A stretch of 64,000 nucleotides of DNA. Origin: Hyphomonas sp. (GTDB lineage Bacteria > Pseudomonadota > Alphaproteobacteria > Caulobacterales > Hyphomonadaceae). The stretch is from the NCBI RefSeq assembly GCF_017792385.1, contig NZ_CP051230.1, forward strand, positions 2,728,001-2,792,000, written 5' to 3'. How positions within the stretch are numbered: the stretch's first letter is position 1; every line of letters begins with the position of its first letter. Under the pieces are notes generated by a model that saw nothing but the letters and a program-made list of their open reading frames with translations, did not search any database and was not told where the DNA came from. Of the stretch, positions 41,893 to 51,493 are shown one piece after another. The translations under genes and the position numbers were made by a program.

Positions 41893-43311
41893 ATGGAATT
41901 TGACGCCCTTATCTTGTCGCGGCTGCAATTTGCGTTCGTTGTTGCCTTTCACATTCTCTTCCCTGCCTTCACGATCGGTCTCGCCGCCTTTCTCGCCGTG
42001 TGCGAGGGATTGTGGCTCAAAACCGGACGGGAGGTCTTCAAGCGGCTTTATCTGCACTGGGTGAAGATCTTCGCCCTGGCCTTTGCCATGGGCGTCGTGT
42101 CCGGCGTGGTGATGAGTTACCAGTTCGGGACCAATTGGAGCCTGTTCTCGGAAATCACGGGCAGCGTCATGGGGCCGATGCTGGCCTATGAAGTCCTGAC
42201 CGCCTTCTTCCTGGAAGCGACATTCCTGGGTGTCATGCTGTTCGGCTGGCAAAAGGTGGGGCGCAAGCTGCATTTCATTGCGACGCTTGCCGTCGCGATC
42301 GGCACGACAATTTCCGCCTTCTGGATCCTGGCGGCAAACAGCTGGATGCAGACGCCGGCAGGGTTCGCGATCGATGCCGAGACCGGAAATTTCTACGCCA
42401 CAAGCTGGATCGAGGCGATCTTCAATCCGAGCCTGCCGAGCCGGTTTGTCCACATGCTGCTGGCCGCGTATTCGACGACGGCAGCCGTGATCCTGGCGGC
42501 CGGCGCCTGGCAGGTTATCAAGGGCCGCATCACGGAGCCCACCAAGTGGCAGATCCGGATGGCATCGGGCACGCTGGCGGTTCTGCTGCCCCTGCAGATC
42601 CTGGCCGGTCACTGGTCTGGCGAGGTTGCGCACAAATACCAGCCGGCCAAGATTGCCGTGGTCGAAGGCTGGTGCGAGACCAAAGAGGTGCAGGGCACGG
42701 TTCTCCTGGCCTGGCCGGACGGTTCCGAGTGTGGCCATGCCGGCATTACCATTCCCGGCACAAGCCCGTTCCTGTTCCCCGGACTGGAAGAGGGAGAGAT
42801 GCTGCACGGGATGGACCATTATCCGGAATCCGAACGCCCGCCACTCTGGCTGGTCTTCTATTCCTTCCGCATCATGGTGGCGGCCGGATTGGGCATGCTG
42901 GCAATGGGTCTCTGGGGCTGTTTCCTCTGGTGGCGCAAGAAACTCGACACGCCGGGCCTGTTTCACATTGCGGCGGTGCCTGCCGGAGCATTCGGTTTCC
43001 TTGCCGTCGTGACGGGCTGGATCACAGCAGAGGTCGGCCGCCAACCCTATACAGTGTACGGACACCTTCGCACGGCGGACAGTCTGTCGCCGGTTTCGGC
43101 CGGACAGGTGGCGACATCGCTTCTTGTTTTCATGATCGTCTACGCCATCATTTTCACGGCGGGTGTGGTCTATATGGCCCGCATCGCCACGCGCGGATTT
43201 GACGACAAGCCGACCGATCCGGCGGGCCGCGAGCGGCGACCGCCCGGATCTCCGATGGGGGCCGTGGATGACAAGGCCGAAACCCCCGAAGACATCGTGG
43301 CGGCGGAATAG
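41893..43311 (+). CDS. cydA: Cytochrome bd-type quinol oxidase subunit I
   Basis: CydA carries hemes b558, b595 and d and oxidises quinol. The 472-residue membrane protein shows His20 in AFHILFPAFTIG, RFVHMLLAAYSTTAA (His ligand), and FRIMVAAGLGM with the b558 Met. GRQPYTVYGHLRTADS follows. The loop is short, as in the cyanide-insensitive (CIO) subgroup. ATG at 41893 follows GGAG. It is operonic with cydB (9-bp gap). Confidence 0.96.
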   Translation: MEFDALILSRLQFAFVVAFHILFPAFTIGLAAFLAVCEGLWLKTGREVFKRLYLHWVKIFALAFAMGVVSGVVMSYQFGTNWSLFSEITGSVMGPMLAYEVLTAFFLEATFLGVMLFGWQKVGRKLHFIATLAVAIGTTISAFWILAANSWMQTPAGFAIDAETGNFYATSWIEAIFNPSLPSRFVHMLLAAYSTTAAVILAAGAWQVIKGRITEPTKWQIRMASGTLAVLLPLQILAGHWSGEVAHKYQPAKIAVVEGWCETKEVQGTVLLAWPDGSECGHAGITIPGTSPFLFPGLEEGEMLHGMDHYPESERPPLWLVFYSFRIMVAAGLGMLAMGLWGCFLWWRKKLDTPGLFHIAAVPAGAFGFLAVVTGWITAEVGRQPYTVYGHLRTADSLSPVSAGQVATSLLVFMIVYAIIFTAGVVYMARIATRGFDDKPTDPAGRERRPPGSPMGAVDDKAETPEDIVAAE

Positions 43312-43320
43312 GAGGCCCAC

Positions 43321-44376
43321 ATGGCAATCGACCTTCCCTTTATCTGGGCCATCATCCTGGCCATCGGCGTCATGATGTATGTCCTGCTCGACGGGTTCGA
43401 CCTCGGCGTCGGCATGTTCACGGCATTCGCCGAGTCCGAAGAAGAACGCAACATGATGACCGCCACGGTCGAACCTGTCTGGGACGGCAACGAGACCTGG
43501 CTCATCATCGGCGGGGGCGGTCTGTTCGCGGCCTTCCCGACGGCCTATGCCATCATCATGCCGGCCTTCTATCTGCCCGTGCTGATCATGCTGGCTGCGT
43601 TGATCTTCCGGGGCGTTGCGTTCGAATTCAGGCACAAGGCGGTTCGGCGGCCCACGCGTCTGTTCTGGAACGGCGCGTTTTATGGCGGCTCGTTCACGGC
43701 TGCCTTCGCGCAGGGCATCATGCTGGGCGGCATGGTGCAGGGGATCCGGGTTGAAGGCGGCGCCTTTGCCGGTGGACCTTTCGACTGGCTGACCCCATTT
43801 GCCCTGCTGACCGGTTTGTCCGTCGTGATCGGGTATCTACTGCTCGGCGCATGCTGGCTGGTGCTGAAGACGGAAGGCGCCCTGAACGCCAAGGCCCGCA
43901 AATGGGGCCGTATGGCTCTCGGGGCCGTTGCTGTCTGTTTCCTGGCCGTAAGCTTCGCGACCCTGTCTGTAGACCCGTCGATCGGCGAACGGTGGGGATT
44001 CTCCATGACCCATATCGAACCGGCGCGGTTCCTTCCACTGGCGCCGGTGCCGCTGATCGGCATGGCGCTGGTCGTCTGGCTGTGGCGGGACCTGTCGATG
44101 AAGCAGGATGCTGTCGGAACGGCGCCGGAATGGCGTGCTTACCTTCTGGCGGCGGGCATATTTGCCAGCGGCTATGTCGGGCTTGGCGTCAGCCTCTACC
44201 CGTTCATCGTGCCGTACGAGATATCGATCTGGGAAGCTGCGGCGCGAGACAATGCGCTTGGGCTGATGCTGGTCGGTGCAGTCATCATGTTGCCGATCAT
44301 CCTGGCATATACGGCTTATGTCTACAGCCTGTTCTGGGGCAAGGTGAAGCCCGGGGATGGCTATCATGCGCATTGA
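43321..44376 (+). CDS. cydB: Cytochrome bd-type quinol oxidase subunit II
   Basis: The 351-residue CydB has about eight membrane helices and the family start LPFIWAIILAIGVMMYVLLDGFDLGVG with VWDGNETWLIIGGGGLFAAFP after it. It pairs with CydA. A perfect AGGAGG ribosome site precedes the ATG. A DUF2474 peptide gene overlaps its end by 11 bp. Confidence 0.96.
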   Translation: MAIDLPFIWAIILAIGVMMYVLLDGFDLGVGMFTAFAESEEERNMMTATVEPVWDGNETWLIIGGGGLFAAFPTAYAIIMPAFYLPVLIMLAALIFRGVAFEFRHKAVRRPTRLFWNGAFYGGSFTAAFAQGIMLGGMVQGIRVEGGAFAGGPFDWLTPFALLTGLSVVIGYLLLGACWLVLKTEGALNAKARKWGRMALGAVAVCFLAVSFATLSVDPSIGERWGFSMTHIEPARFLPLAPVPLIGMALVVWLWRDLSMKQDAVGTAPEWRAYLLAAGIFASGYVGLGVSLYPFIVPYEISIWEAAARDNALGLMLVGAVIMLPIILAYTAYVYSLFWGKVKPGDGYHAH

Positions 44377-44515
44377 CCCGGTCCAGCCGCAGGAGAACGG
44401 AGAAGAGCCGCCTTTGGCAAAGCGGCTCCTCTGGTTCGTCGGCATCGCGCTAGTGTCGATGCTGGTTGTGGCGACCATTGCCTACACGCTGAGAGGGTTT
44501 CTGCTTATTGGCTGA
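44366..44515 (+). CDS. DUF2474-type small protein of the bd oxidase operon
   Basis: A 49-residue single-helix protein (KRLLWFVGIALVSMLVVATI, then AYTLRGFLLIG) starts inside the end of cydB and matches the size, position and WF/AYxLR pattern of DUF2474 peptides encoded after CIO-type cydAB. Such peptides are thought to sit with the oxidase like CydX. It converges with the acyl-CoA synthetase gene, overlapping by 11 bp. Confidence 0.75.
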   Translation: MRIDPVQPQENGEEPPLAKRLLWFVGIALVSMLVVATIAYTLRGFLLIG

Positions 44516-46127
44516 TGCCCAGCCGGGCGAGAGCGTAGGCCTTGATGGATTTGTAGTCTGCCTTGCCATTCGGTGCGCGGCCAAGGTCATCCTTGAACAG
44601 AATGGATTTTGGAGCCTTGTACCGGGCAATTCGCGACTGCACGAAACTGCGCAACTCATCCTCGCTCACATCGGTGTCTGTCGTAACCACGGCTGTGACT
44701 GCGCTGCCCCATTTGTCATCCGGTACGCCCACGACGAGAGCGTCCCTGACCGCTGCATGCTCCTTCAGGGCTTCTTCCACCTCTTCCGGGTAGACTTTCT
44801 CTCCAGCGGTATTGATGCAGTTTGACCCCCGGCCCAACAGGGTGATCGTTCCGTCAGCCTCAACTGTGCACCAATCCCCGGGAATGGCATAGCGCACACC
44901 ATTGATCGTCTTGAACGTTTTGGCCGTCTTCTCCTCGTCCTTGTAGTATCCCAGCGGAACGGCGCCGCCGCGTGCAATGATGCCGGCTTCTCCGCTGCCC
45001 GGCACGATTTCGCGGTCGTCTTCGGAAAACACCTTGCAGTTCGGACCGATTTCGAACTTCGAGGTTTGGGTGCCTCCTTCAGCGGTGGTTGTGGAAGATC
45101 CGAACCCGACCGCTTCGGACGAGCCGAAACTGTCCATCATGGCGGCCTGTGGCATATGCTTCAGCAAGCCCTGCTTCACTTCGGCGCTCCACATGACGCC
45201 AGAGGATACAATGGTCTGAACGGAGCTGACGTCCCAGCGTCCGGGATTTTCATCAAGCGCCTTCAGCATCGGCTTGCCGAACGCATCACCCACAATGGCC
45301 ATGCTGGTGACGCCATGTTCGTCGACCGTGTCCCACAGGTTTTCCGGGTCGAAACTGGCATTCTGTTCCAGCGTGATGATGGCGCCGCCTGCCAGGAATG
45401 CGCCCATTGCGGTGAACAGGCCGGTGCCGTGCATGAGGGGGCAGGCGGGCACCTGGCGTGCGGTGCGCCCCAGGAGTTGCACGGCCATCTTGAACTCTTC
45501 CATGGTCGACGGGTAGGGCAGGCCGGCCTTTTCAGCGCCTTCGCGCGCAGCCTGGCGCCATACGGATTGCGACCACATCACTCCCTTGGGCATGCCGGTC
45601 GTGCCGCCGGTATAGAGGAAGAACAGATCGTCTGCGGACCGTTCAATCGCGAGCGGGGCGGGGTCTCCCTCTGTTGCCAGACGCTCATAGTCTTCCGCCC
45701 AGTCAGGTATTTCGCCGTCACCGATCTGAACCCAGACCTTCACCTTGGGCAGACGCGCACGAACGAGTTCGACCTGATCGAGGAATTGCGCGTCATAGAA
45801 CACGACTGCGGAGTCCGAATTGTCGAAAATGTAGAACAACTCATCCGCAAGATAGCGATAATTGACATTCACATGCGTGAAACGCGCCTTGAAGCTCGCC
45901 GCGAGGGCTTCGGTGTATTCCGGCTGATTGCGCAGATAGAAGCCGGCCTTGTCTCCGGTTTCGACCCCCATGGCGCGCAGATTGCGGGCCAGGCGATTGG
46001 AGCGGGCCGTGAAGTCCGGCCAGTATGTGCGGCGGCTCCCATGCGCCAGGGCCAGGTCTTGCGGACCAAGGAGTTCCCCGACCGCGTCGAGCATGTCTCC
46101 GAAATTCAGTTCCTCTGCAGCTGTCAC
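44505..46127 (-). CDS. Acyl-CoA synthetase (AMP-forming)
   Basis: The 540-residue adenylating enzyme activates a carboxylic acid with ATP and CoA. It has the P-loop-like motif YTGGTTGMPKGVMWS (about 175-189), the motif GYYKDEEKT, the GRGSNCINTAGEKVYPEEVEE block and the C-terminal lysine in RAPNGKADYK. The start is GTG at 46127 with GGGAG upstream. A longer frame to 46256 would cross the groL terminator. Acyl chain preference is not evident. Confidence 0.92.
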   Translation of the reverse strand: MTAAEELNFGDMLDAVGELLGPQDLALAHGSRRTYWPDFTARSNRLARNLRAMGVETGDKAGFYLRNQPEYTEALAASFKARFTHVNVNYRYLADELFYIFDNSDSAVVFYDAQFLDQVELVRARLPKVKVWVQIGDGEIPDWAEDYERLATEGDPAPLAIERSADDLFFLYTGGTTGMPKGVMWSQSVWRQAAREGAEKAGLPYPSTMEEFKMAVQLLGRTARQVPACPLMHGTGLFTAMGAFLAGGAIITLEQNASFDPENLWDTVDEHGVTSMAIVGDAFGKPMLKALDENPGRWDVSSVQTIVSSGVMWSAEVKQGLLKHMPQAAMMDSFGSSEAVGFGSSTTTAEGGTQTSKFEIGPNCKVFSEDDREIVPGSGEAGIIARGGAVPLGYYKDEEKTAKTFKTINGVRYAIPGDWCTVEADGTITLLGRGSNCINTAGEKVYPEEVEEALKEHAAVRDALVVGVPDDKWGSAVTAVVTTDTDVSEDELRSFVQSRIARYKAPKSILFKDDLGRAPNGKADYKSIKAYALARLGISQ

Positions 46128-46219
46128 AGCGTTTTCTCCCGGTTTGTTTTTCGGCAAGTCTAGGCGGTTGCCGCCGGGGCAGAGAAGAGAAATCGGAGCG
46201 TGGCGGGGCCGTCGAACCC

Positions 46220-46250
46220 AAAAAAAGAGGCAGCACCGAAGTGCTGCCTC
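46220..46250 (-). terminator. Rho-independent terminator of groSL
   Basis: Read on the minus strand, GAGGCAGCAC / GTGCTGCCTC (46227-46250) forms a 10-bp stem with a TTCG loop followed by seven T residues (complement of 46220-46226). It lies 26 bp past the groL stop. Confidence 0.93.
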
Positions 46251-46276
46251 CCACATTCCGGGTTTGAGGGCCGGGC

Positions 46277-47926
46277 CTAGAAGCCCATGCCACCCATTCC
46301 GCCCATGCCGCCGCCCATGTCGGGCATGCCGCCACCAGCGGATTCCTTCTTCGGTGCTTCGGCGATCGAGGCTTCGGTGGTGATCAGCAGGCCGGCGACA
46401 GATGCTGCGTTCTGCAGGGCAGAGCGAACAACTTTCACCGGATCGATCACACCCATGCCGACCAGGTCGCCATATTCTTCGGTCTGGGCGTTAAAGCCGA
46501 AGCCCTTGCCCTTGCCGCGGCGGATCTGGTCAACAACGACCGAACCTTCAACACCGGCGTTCTCGGCGATCTGGCGAACCGGAGCTTCCAGAGCCTTGCG
46601 AACGATGTCGATACCGGCCTGCTCGTCATCATTGGCGCCTTTGACGTCAATGTTGCCAGCAGCAGACAGGAGGGCCGTGCCGCCGCCAGGAACGATGCCT
46701 TCTTCGACAGCCGCACGGGTTGCGTTCAGGGCGTCATCGACGCGGTCCTTACGCTCTTTCACTTCCACTTCGGTAGCGCCGCCAACCTTGATTACAGCCA
46801 CGCCGCCGGCCAGTTTGGCGAGACGCTCTTGCAGTTTCTCGCGGTCATAGTCGGAAGACGTGTCTTCGATCTGCTTGCGGATCTGGGAAACGCGCGCTTC
46901 GAGGTCTTTCTTCGCGCCGGCGCCGTCCACGATGGTCGTGTCATCCTTGGAGATCGACACGCGCTTTGCGGTGCCGAGCATGTCCATGGACACGTTCTCG
47001 AGCTTGATGCCGAGGTCTTCGGAGATGACCTGGCCGCCGGTGAGGACAGCGATGTCCTGCAGCATGGCCTTGCGGCGGTCGCCGAAGCCCGGAGCTTTCA
47101 CGGCAGCGATCTTCAGGCCGCCACGCAGCTTGTTGACCACGAGGGTTGCCAGGGCTTCGCCATCGACGTCTTCGGCGATGATGAGCAGCGGCTTCTGGCT
47201 CTGAACGACGCTTTCCAGGATCGGCAGCATCGGCTGCAGGGAGGACAGCTTGCTCTCGTGAAGCAGGATGAACGGATCTTCGAGTTCCGCGATCATCTTG
47301 TCCGGGTTGGTGATGAAGTACGGCGACAGGTAGCCGCGATCGAACTGCATGCCTTCGACGACGTCGAGTTCGGTTTCGAGCGACTTGGCTTCCTCGACCG
47401 TGATGACACCTTCATTGCCGACTTTCGCCATGGCTTCGGCGATCATGGCGCCGACTTCGGTGTCGCCGTTTGCGGAGATGGTGCCGACCTGGGCGATCTC
47501 TTCGTTCGACTTCACCTTCTTGGAGTGGTGGGCAAGGTCGCTGAGGACTTCGGTCACGGCCTTGTCGATACCGCGCTTCAGGTCCATCGGGTTCATGCCG
47601 GCGGCAACGCGCTTCATGCCTTCGCGAACGATGGCCTGGGCGAGCACGGTGGCGGTCGTCGTGCCGTCGCCGGCAACGTCATTGGCCTTCGAGGCCACTT
47701 CGCGCAGCATTTGTGCGCCCATGTTCTCCAGCTTGTCCTCAAGCTCGATCTCTTTTGCGACGGTGACGCCGTCCTTCGTGGTGCGCGGTGCGCCGAAGGA
47801 TTTCTCGATGACGACGTTGCGGCCTTTCGGGCCCAGCGTGACCTTCACGGCGTTGGCGAGCGTGTCGACGCCCTTCAGCATGCGCTCGCGGGCGTCTGCG
47901 CCGAAAACTACGTGTTTGGCTGACAT
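46277..47926 (-). CDS. groL: Chaperonin GroEL
   Basis: GroEL is the 60-kDa ring chaperonin. The 549-residue protein is full length with [14 protein letters not shown] (nucleotide site, about 86-99), the [21 protein letters not shown]-type block ([15 protein letters not shown] here, about 398) and a C-terminal GGM-rich tail. It is the second gene of groSL, 54 bp after groS, and ends at a strong terminator. Confidence 0.99.
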   Translation of the reverse strand: [549 protein letters not shown]

Positions 47927-47980
47927 TGTTGATTACCTCTTTTGAGAATTCTGTCTGGTGGAAAGCGAACGGGTGCGGGC

Positions 47981-48271
47981 TTACGCCTCGAGCACACCCA
48001 TGATATCGCTCTCTTTCATGATGAGCAGTTCTTCGCCGTCGACGGTCACTTCCGTGCCGGACCATTTGCCGAAGAGCACGCGGTCGCCGACTTTGACGTC
48101 GAGTGCGATGCGCTCATTGTCATCACCGAAAGCACCGGCGCCGACAGCGACGACTTCGCCTTCCTGCGGCTTTTCCTTGGCGGTGTCGGGGATGATGATC
48201 CCGCCCTTGGTTTTCTCTTCTTCCTTGACGCGGCGCACGACGACACGGTCGTGCAGGGGACGAAGTTTCAT
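47981..48271 (-). CDS. groS: Co-chaperonin GroES
   Basis: The 96-residue heptameric lid of GroEL starts KLRPLHDRVVVRRV and has the mobile-loop region KTKGGIIIPDTAKEKPQ (about 20-36). It is the first gene of groSL, under a CIRCE operator 73-99 bases upstream. Confidence 0.99.
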   Translation of the reverse strand: MKLRPLHDRVVVRRVKEEEKTKGGIIIPDTAKEKPQEGEVVAVGAGAFGDDNERIALDVKVGDRVLFGKWSGTEVTVDGEELLIMKESDIMGVLEA

Positions 48272-48343
48272 TGGATTTAGCCCTCTTGTCTCATTGACGA
48301 GTTCAATTGAAAAAGTCCGCCATGCAGGGCGGAATGGCGCGTA

Positions 48344-48370
48344 TTAGCACTCACCATGCCCGACTGCTAG
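48344..48370 (-). promoter_or_regulatory. CIRCE operator (HrcA site) upstream of groSL
   Basis: TTAGCACTC at 48344-48352, nine bases, then GACTGCTAG at 48362-48370 match the CIRCE consensus (TTAGCACTC-N9-GAGTGCTAA), with two mismatches in one arm. It implies HrcA repression of groSL. Confidence 0.88.
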
Positions 48371-48597
48371 CGATGGAGCGGAGTTAAGAGCGCCGTCGCG
48401 GAGCGTCAACCGGAATGTTGCGAAATTTTTGCGGTCCGGCCTGACTATCACGGACGGCATCCTGCTGCAGGCGCTGGCCGGAGGCGCGGTGCACTCATTG
48501 CCAAAATATGAACATTGCCACCGGAAAATTCCGCATTGGATTGACGGTAAAATATCACTCCTGTGAGACAAACGGGCCAGTAACCGGGAGAAGGGCA

Positions 48598-49350
48598 TTG
48601 CAGGGCAAGTTCGAAGATGTGGTCGAATCGCTGACCTTTTTCGCCTTCGTGGCGATTACCGCGCTGTGCCTGTGCTTCACCTTTTCGGTCATTGTGTATT
48701 CGATGGGCTTCCCGAGCGATCCACACAATTTCATTGTGGCCAATCTGTTCATTGCGGCCTGTGTGGCGGTGCCGACGGCTGCGATTGCCGCACAGCATGA
48801 ATACAAGATGCGGATTTACCAACGCACGCTGGAGGACATGGCGTCCACGGATGCGCTGACAGGCCTGCTGAACCGCAAATTCTTCAAGCAATTTGCCTGC
48901 GAGGAACTGGCCCGCATGAGCCGGACGGAGATGACCTCCGCCGTGGCACTGTTCGACATCGATTATTTCAAGATGGTCAATGACGAACATGGCCATGCCG
49001 CCGGAGACCGCGTGCTGCGGGAAATCGCGGCTGTTGCCTATTCGGAACTGCGGGGACCGTTCGACCGCCTGGGACGCTGGGGCGGCGAGGAATTCGTGAT
49101 CCTGCTCAGCAATGTCGACACCGAACAGGCCCGGAGCGTCTGCGACCGGCTGCGGGCGTCGATCGAGAACCATGTCGTGATGATTGATGGCCAGCCGGTC
49201 AGCGTGACGGCCAGCTTTGGCCTGTCCATGCTGCCGCCGGGCTCCGATTTCGACGGCATGCTCGAACTGGCGGACGCTGCGCTGTATGAATCAAAGGCCA
49301 AGGGACGCAATTGCGTGACCGCCGTCCGGGAGCTTACGCTCGCCGCATGA
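48598..49350 (+). CDS. Membrane-bound diguanylate cyclase (GGDEF)
   Basis: The protein makes cyclic di-GMP. It has two membrane helices (about residues 10-33 and 42-62) and a GGDEF domain (about 85-245) with DIDYFKMVNDEHGHAAGD and the active-site GGEEF. The RxxD inhibitory site is not conserved (GPFD at that place), so product feedback may be absent. I prefer TTG at 48598 because GGGAGAAGG precedes it. ATG at 48508 would add 30 residues with no ribosome site. It is divergent from groSL. Confidence 0.9.
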   Translation: MQGKFEDVVESLTFFAFVAITALCLCFTFSVIVYSMGFPSDPHNFIVANLFIAACVAVPTAAIAAQHEYKMRIYQRTLEDMASTDALTGLLNRKFFKQFACEELARMSRTEMTSAVALFDIDYFKMVNDEHGHAAGDRVLREIAAVAYSELRGPFDRLGRWGGEEFVILLSNVDTEQARSVCDRLRASIENHVVMIDGQPVSVTASFGLSMLPPGSDFDGMLELADAALYESKAKGRNCVTAVRELTLAA

Positions 49351-49397
49351 TGCGGTCTGGCGGGCAAGGGATGCCGGCCAACTGAGGGGGACAGCGC

Positions 49398-50543
49398 GTG
49401 GCCAAACTCAATCCGAAGAAATATGACCATGTGCTGGCACATGTCCCGTCGCTTGCCGTGCTGGCGGGGCAGCGCCGCGAATTCACGCATGCCCCGCAGG
49501 TCTGGTCGGATGTGCTGGCGCCGGAACTGGCGCGTCGTGAAATCGCGCGCAAGGCCGCGATCCGGCAAGCCACGACCCGCACGATCATCGGGGCGGGCAT
49601 CCCCATCTTCATTGCCATTCTGCTGACCATTTCGACCCTGGCCACGGTCAGTTTCCTGTTTCCCTGGTACCTGTTCGTGATCTTTGTTTCCGCGGCGCTG
49701 ATTTCCGCCACCGCCTGGATAAAGGTCTTCACGATGAAGTCGCAGACCAAGCACTTGGTGCTGACGGCGGCCTGTGAGCCGTTCGGGTTCACGTACGACA
49801 CACTGCATCCGGACTTGTCGGGGATCGAGGATTTGAAGACGCTGGCGACGCGTACCCGGGATCTGTCTGCAGCTTACTCCAGTGGAGCCCAGTCAACGAT
49901 GAGCACGCCTTTCGGCGCGATATCTTTCGGTTCCATGGGCGGACCGGATGCGCCAACGCCGGCCTATGACACGCTGGAAGCGGCCAAACTTCTTCCGGGG
50001 CATGCACGCCGCAAGTTCGAGGACCTGATTTCCGGGGAACGGGCCGGGACGCAATTTTCGCTGGTCGAGGCCACTCTGGAGTCCGGCGGGAAGAACAGCA
50101 CGACCGTGTTCCAGGGCATCCTGCTGCATGTTGAATATCCCGAACGGTTTCTCGGTCGCACGGTGATGGCGAGGTCAGGATGGTGGAAGCGCGGGAAGCA
50201 ATCAGGCGACCTGAAGAAGGTGGACCTGATTTCACGGGAGCTCGACGCCGCTTTTACGGTCTATTCGAACGACCAGGTCGAGGCGCGCGCCCTGTTGTCG
50301 CCGGATCGCATGGAGCGGTTGATTGCGCTCGAGCGGCATTTCGCAGGCGGCAAGCTGCGCGGGATTTTCGAGGATGGCCACATGACGCTGGCGTTGGAAG
50401 CGGACGACCAGTTCGAGGCCGGCTCCATCTTCCAGCCGCTGGTTGATCCGCGGCGCTATGCTTCAGCCCTGGTGGAACTGGGGCTGGTTTGCGACCTGAT
50501 TGATGGTTTCCTGACGCGCGATTGGGTGAAAGGCCGACTCTGA
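49398..50543 (+). CDS. DUF3137 membrane protein
   Basis: The 381-residue protein has two adjacent membrane helices (about 62-105) between a short cytoplasmic part and a large soluble C-terminal domain with the FQGILLHVEYPERFLGRT type block of DUF3137. Function unknown. GTG at 49398 follows GAGGGGG. It stands alone on the plus strand and converges on the RDD gene. Confidence 0.85.
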   Translation: MAKLNPKKYDHVLAHVPSLAVLAGQRREFTHAPQVWSDVLAPELARREIARKAAIRQATTRTIIGAGIPIFIAILLTISTLATVSFLFPWYLFVIFVSAALISATAWIKVFTMKSQTKHLVLTAACEPFGFTYDTLHPDLSGIEDLKTLATRTRDLSAAYSSGAQSTMSTPFGAISFGSMGGPDAPTPAYDTLEAAKLLPGHARRKFEDLISGERAGTQFSLVEATLESGGKNSTTVFQGILLHVEYPERFLGRTVMARSGWWKRGKQSGDLKKVDLISRELDAAFTVYSNDQVEARALLSPDRMERLIALERHFAGGKLRGIFEDGHMTLALEADDQFEAGSIFQPLVDPRRYASALVELGLVCDLIDGFLTRDWVKGRL

Positions 50544-50548
50544 CAGCG

Positions 50549-51493
50549 CTAGCGCGTATCGAACTTGTCGGTCTTGCGATCTCCCAGCAGCATTCGCTGT
50601 TCCAGTCGCCGGCGAAGGGCGGCGTAATAGGCTTCGAGAAAGGCCGTGTCCGTTTCTCCGGGGTCTGGCTGCCAGCCGATCTTGTGACGGATTCGCAGGG
50701 CCACCTGCGCCTTCACATCCTGTGTCGACTGGCGCAGTACGTCCTCAAGCACGTGGAGTTCGTGGATGCCGTAGGCATCGGCTTGCGCTGGCGTAAAGGT
50801 GAAACGTTCATGAGCGGCGGTCTTGGTCGAGGAGGAAATGTCTCCCATCAGCTTGGTCTTTGGATTGCGGATCACCCATGTGCCGGCAATCAGATCCCCC
50901 ACGCGCATCTTGTCCCGGTTGAAGATCGGGAACAGAAGGAAGATGCCGGACCAGATCAATCCCAGCAAGGCCACCCAGCCCTGAACGCGGTCACCGCCCA
51001 TCAACAGAAACTGTATCGGCAGGCCGACCTCGATTTCCCGGATGAAGTTTCGGGCGAGCACGGAATTGGCTGTCAGTCGCCCGCCATCCCGCGAGGCGAC
51101 CCGGATGCCGAGGGCCCGCTTGCCAGGCGTCGCGGCCTTCGTGCCGAGTTCGAAGAGGATGTAGTAGAAATTGCGGACGAAAAAGTAGAAGACCAGCCAC
51201 ATGGCCCAGGCCATGTTGCGGCTGCCCGGATCCATCGCGCGCATGGCGAACAGCAATCCCAGCGCCGTAGCAACCACGATGGCCCACTGGATCGCAACAT
51301 CAATCAGGAAGGCGCCTGCGCGCTCGGTTGCGGTTGCCAGCTTCAAGCGGATGGCCGCGCCTTCCGGCGTGACCAATCGACGGACGAGTTTCGACCGGCG
51401 CTCTTCCTCCTGCATCCGGGCGCGCCGCCGACGCGCCGCCTCGACATTGGCCGGATCCACACGGCCCGGGGCGGATGGGACAGTCTGGTTCAT
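50549..51493 (-). CDS. RDD-family membrane protein
   Basis: The 314-residue protein has an RDD domain (about 50-215), with RAGAFLIDVAIQW in the first helix, TPGKRALGIRVASRDGG in the loop and a last helix before DLIAGTWVI. A soluble C-terminal extension follows. It starts inside the stop of the SpoIIM-like gene (4-bp overlap) and is the last gene of the MoxR cluster, a common partner there. Confidence 0.9.
   Translation of the reverse strand: MNQTVPSAPGRVDPANVEAARRRRARMQEEERRSKLVRRLVTPEGAAIRLKLATATERAGAFLIDVAIQWAIVVATALGLLFAMRAMDPGSRNMAWAMWLVFYFFVRNFYYILFELGTKAATPGKRALGIRVASRDGGRLTANSVLARNFIREIEVGLPIQFLLMGGDRVQGWVALLGLIWSGIFLLFPIFNRDKMRVGDLIAGTWVIRNPKTKLMGDISSSTKTAAHERFTFTPAQADAYGIHELHVLEDVLRQSTQDVKAQVALRIRHKIGWQPDPGETDTAFLEAYYAALRRRLEQRMLLGDRKTDKFDTR

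Noticed and set aside
41857..43635. 592-codon minus-strand frame antisense to cydA and cydB
   Set aside because: It is a high-GC shadow of genuine cytochrome bd genes, rich in His, Gln and Arg as such shadows are.
46829..47923. 364-codon frame antisense to groL
   Set aside because: Shadow of groL with no independent support.
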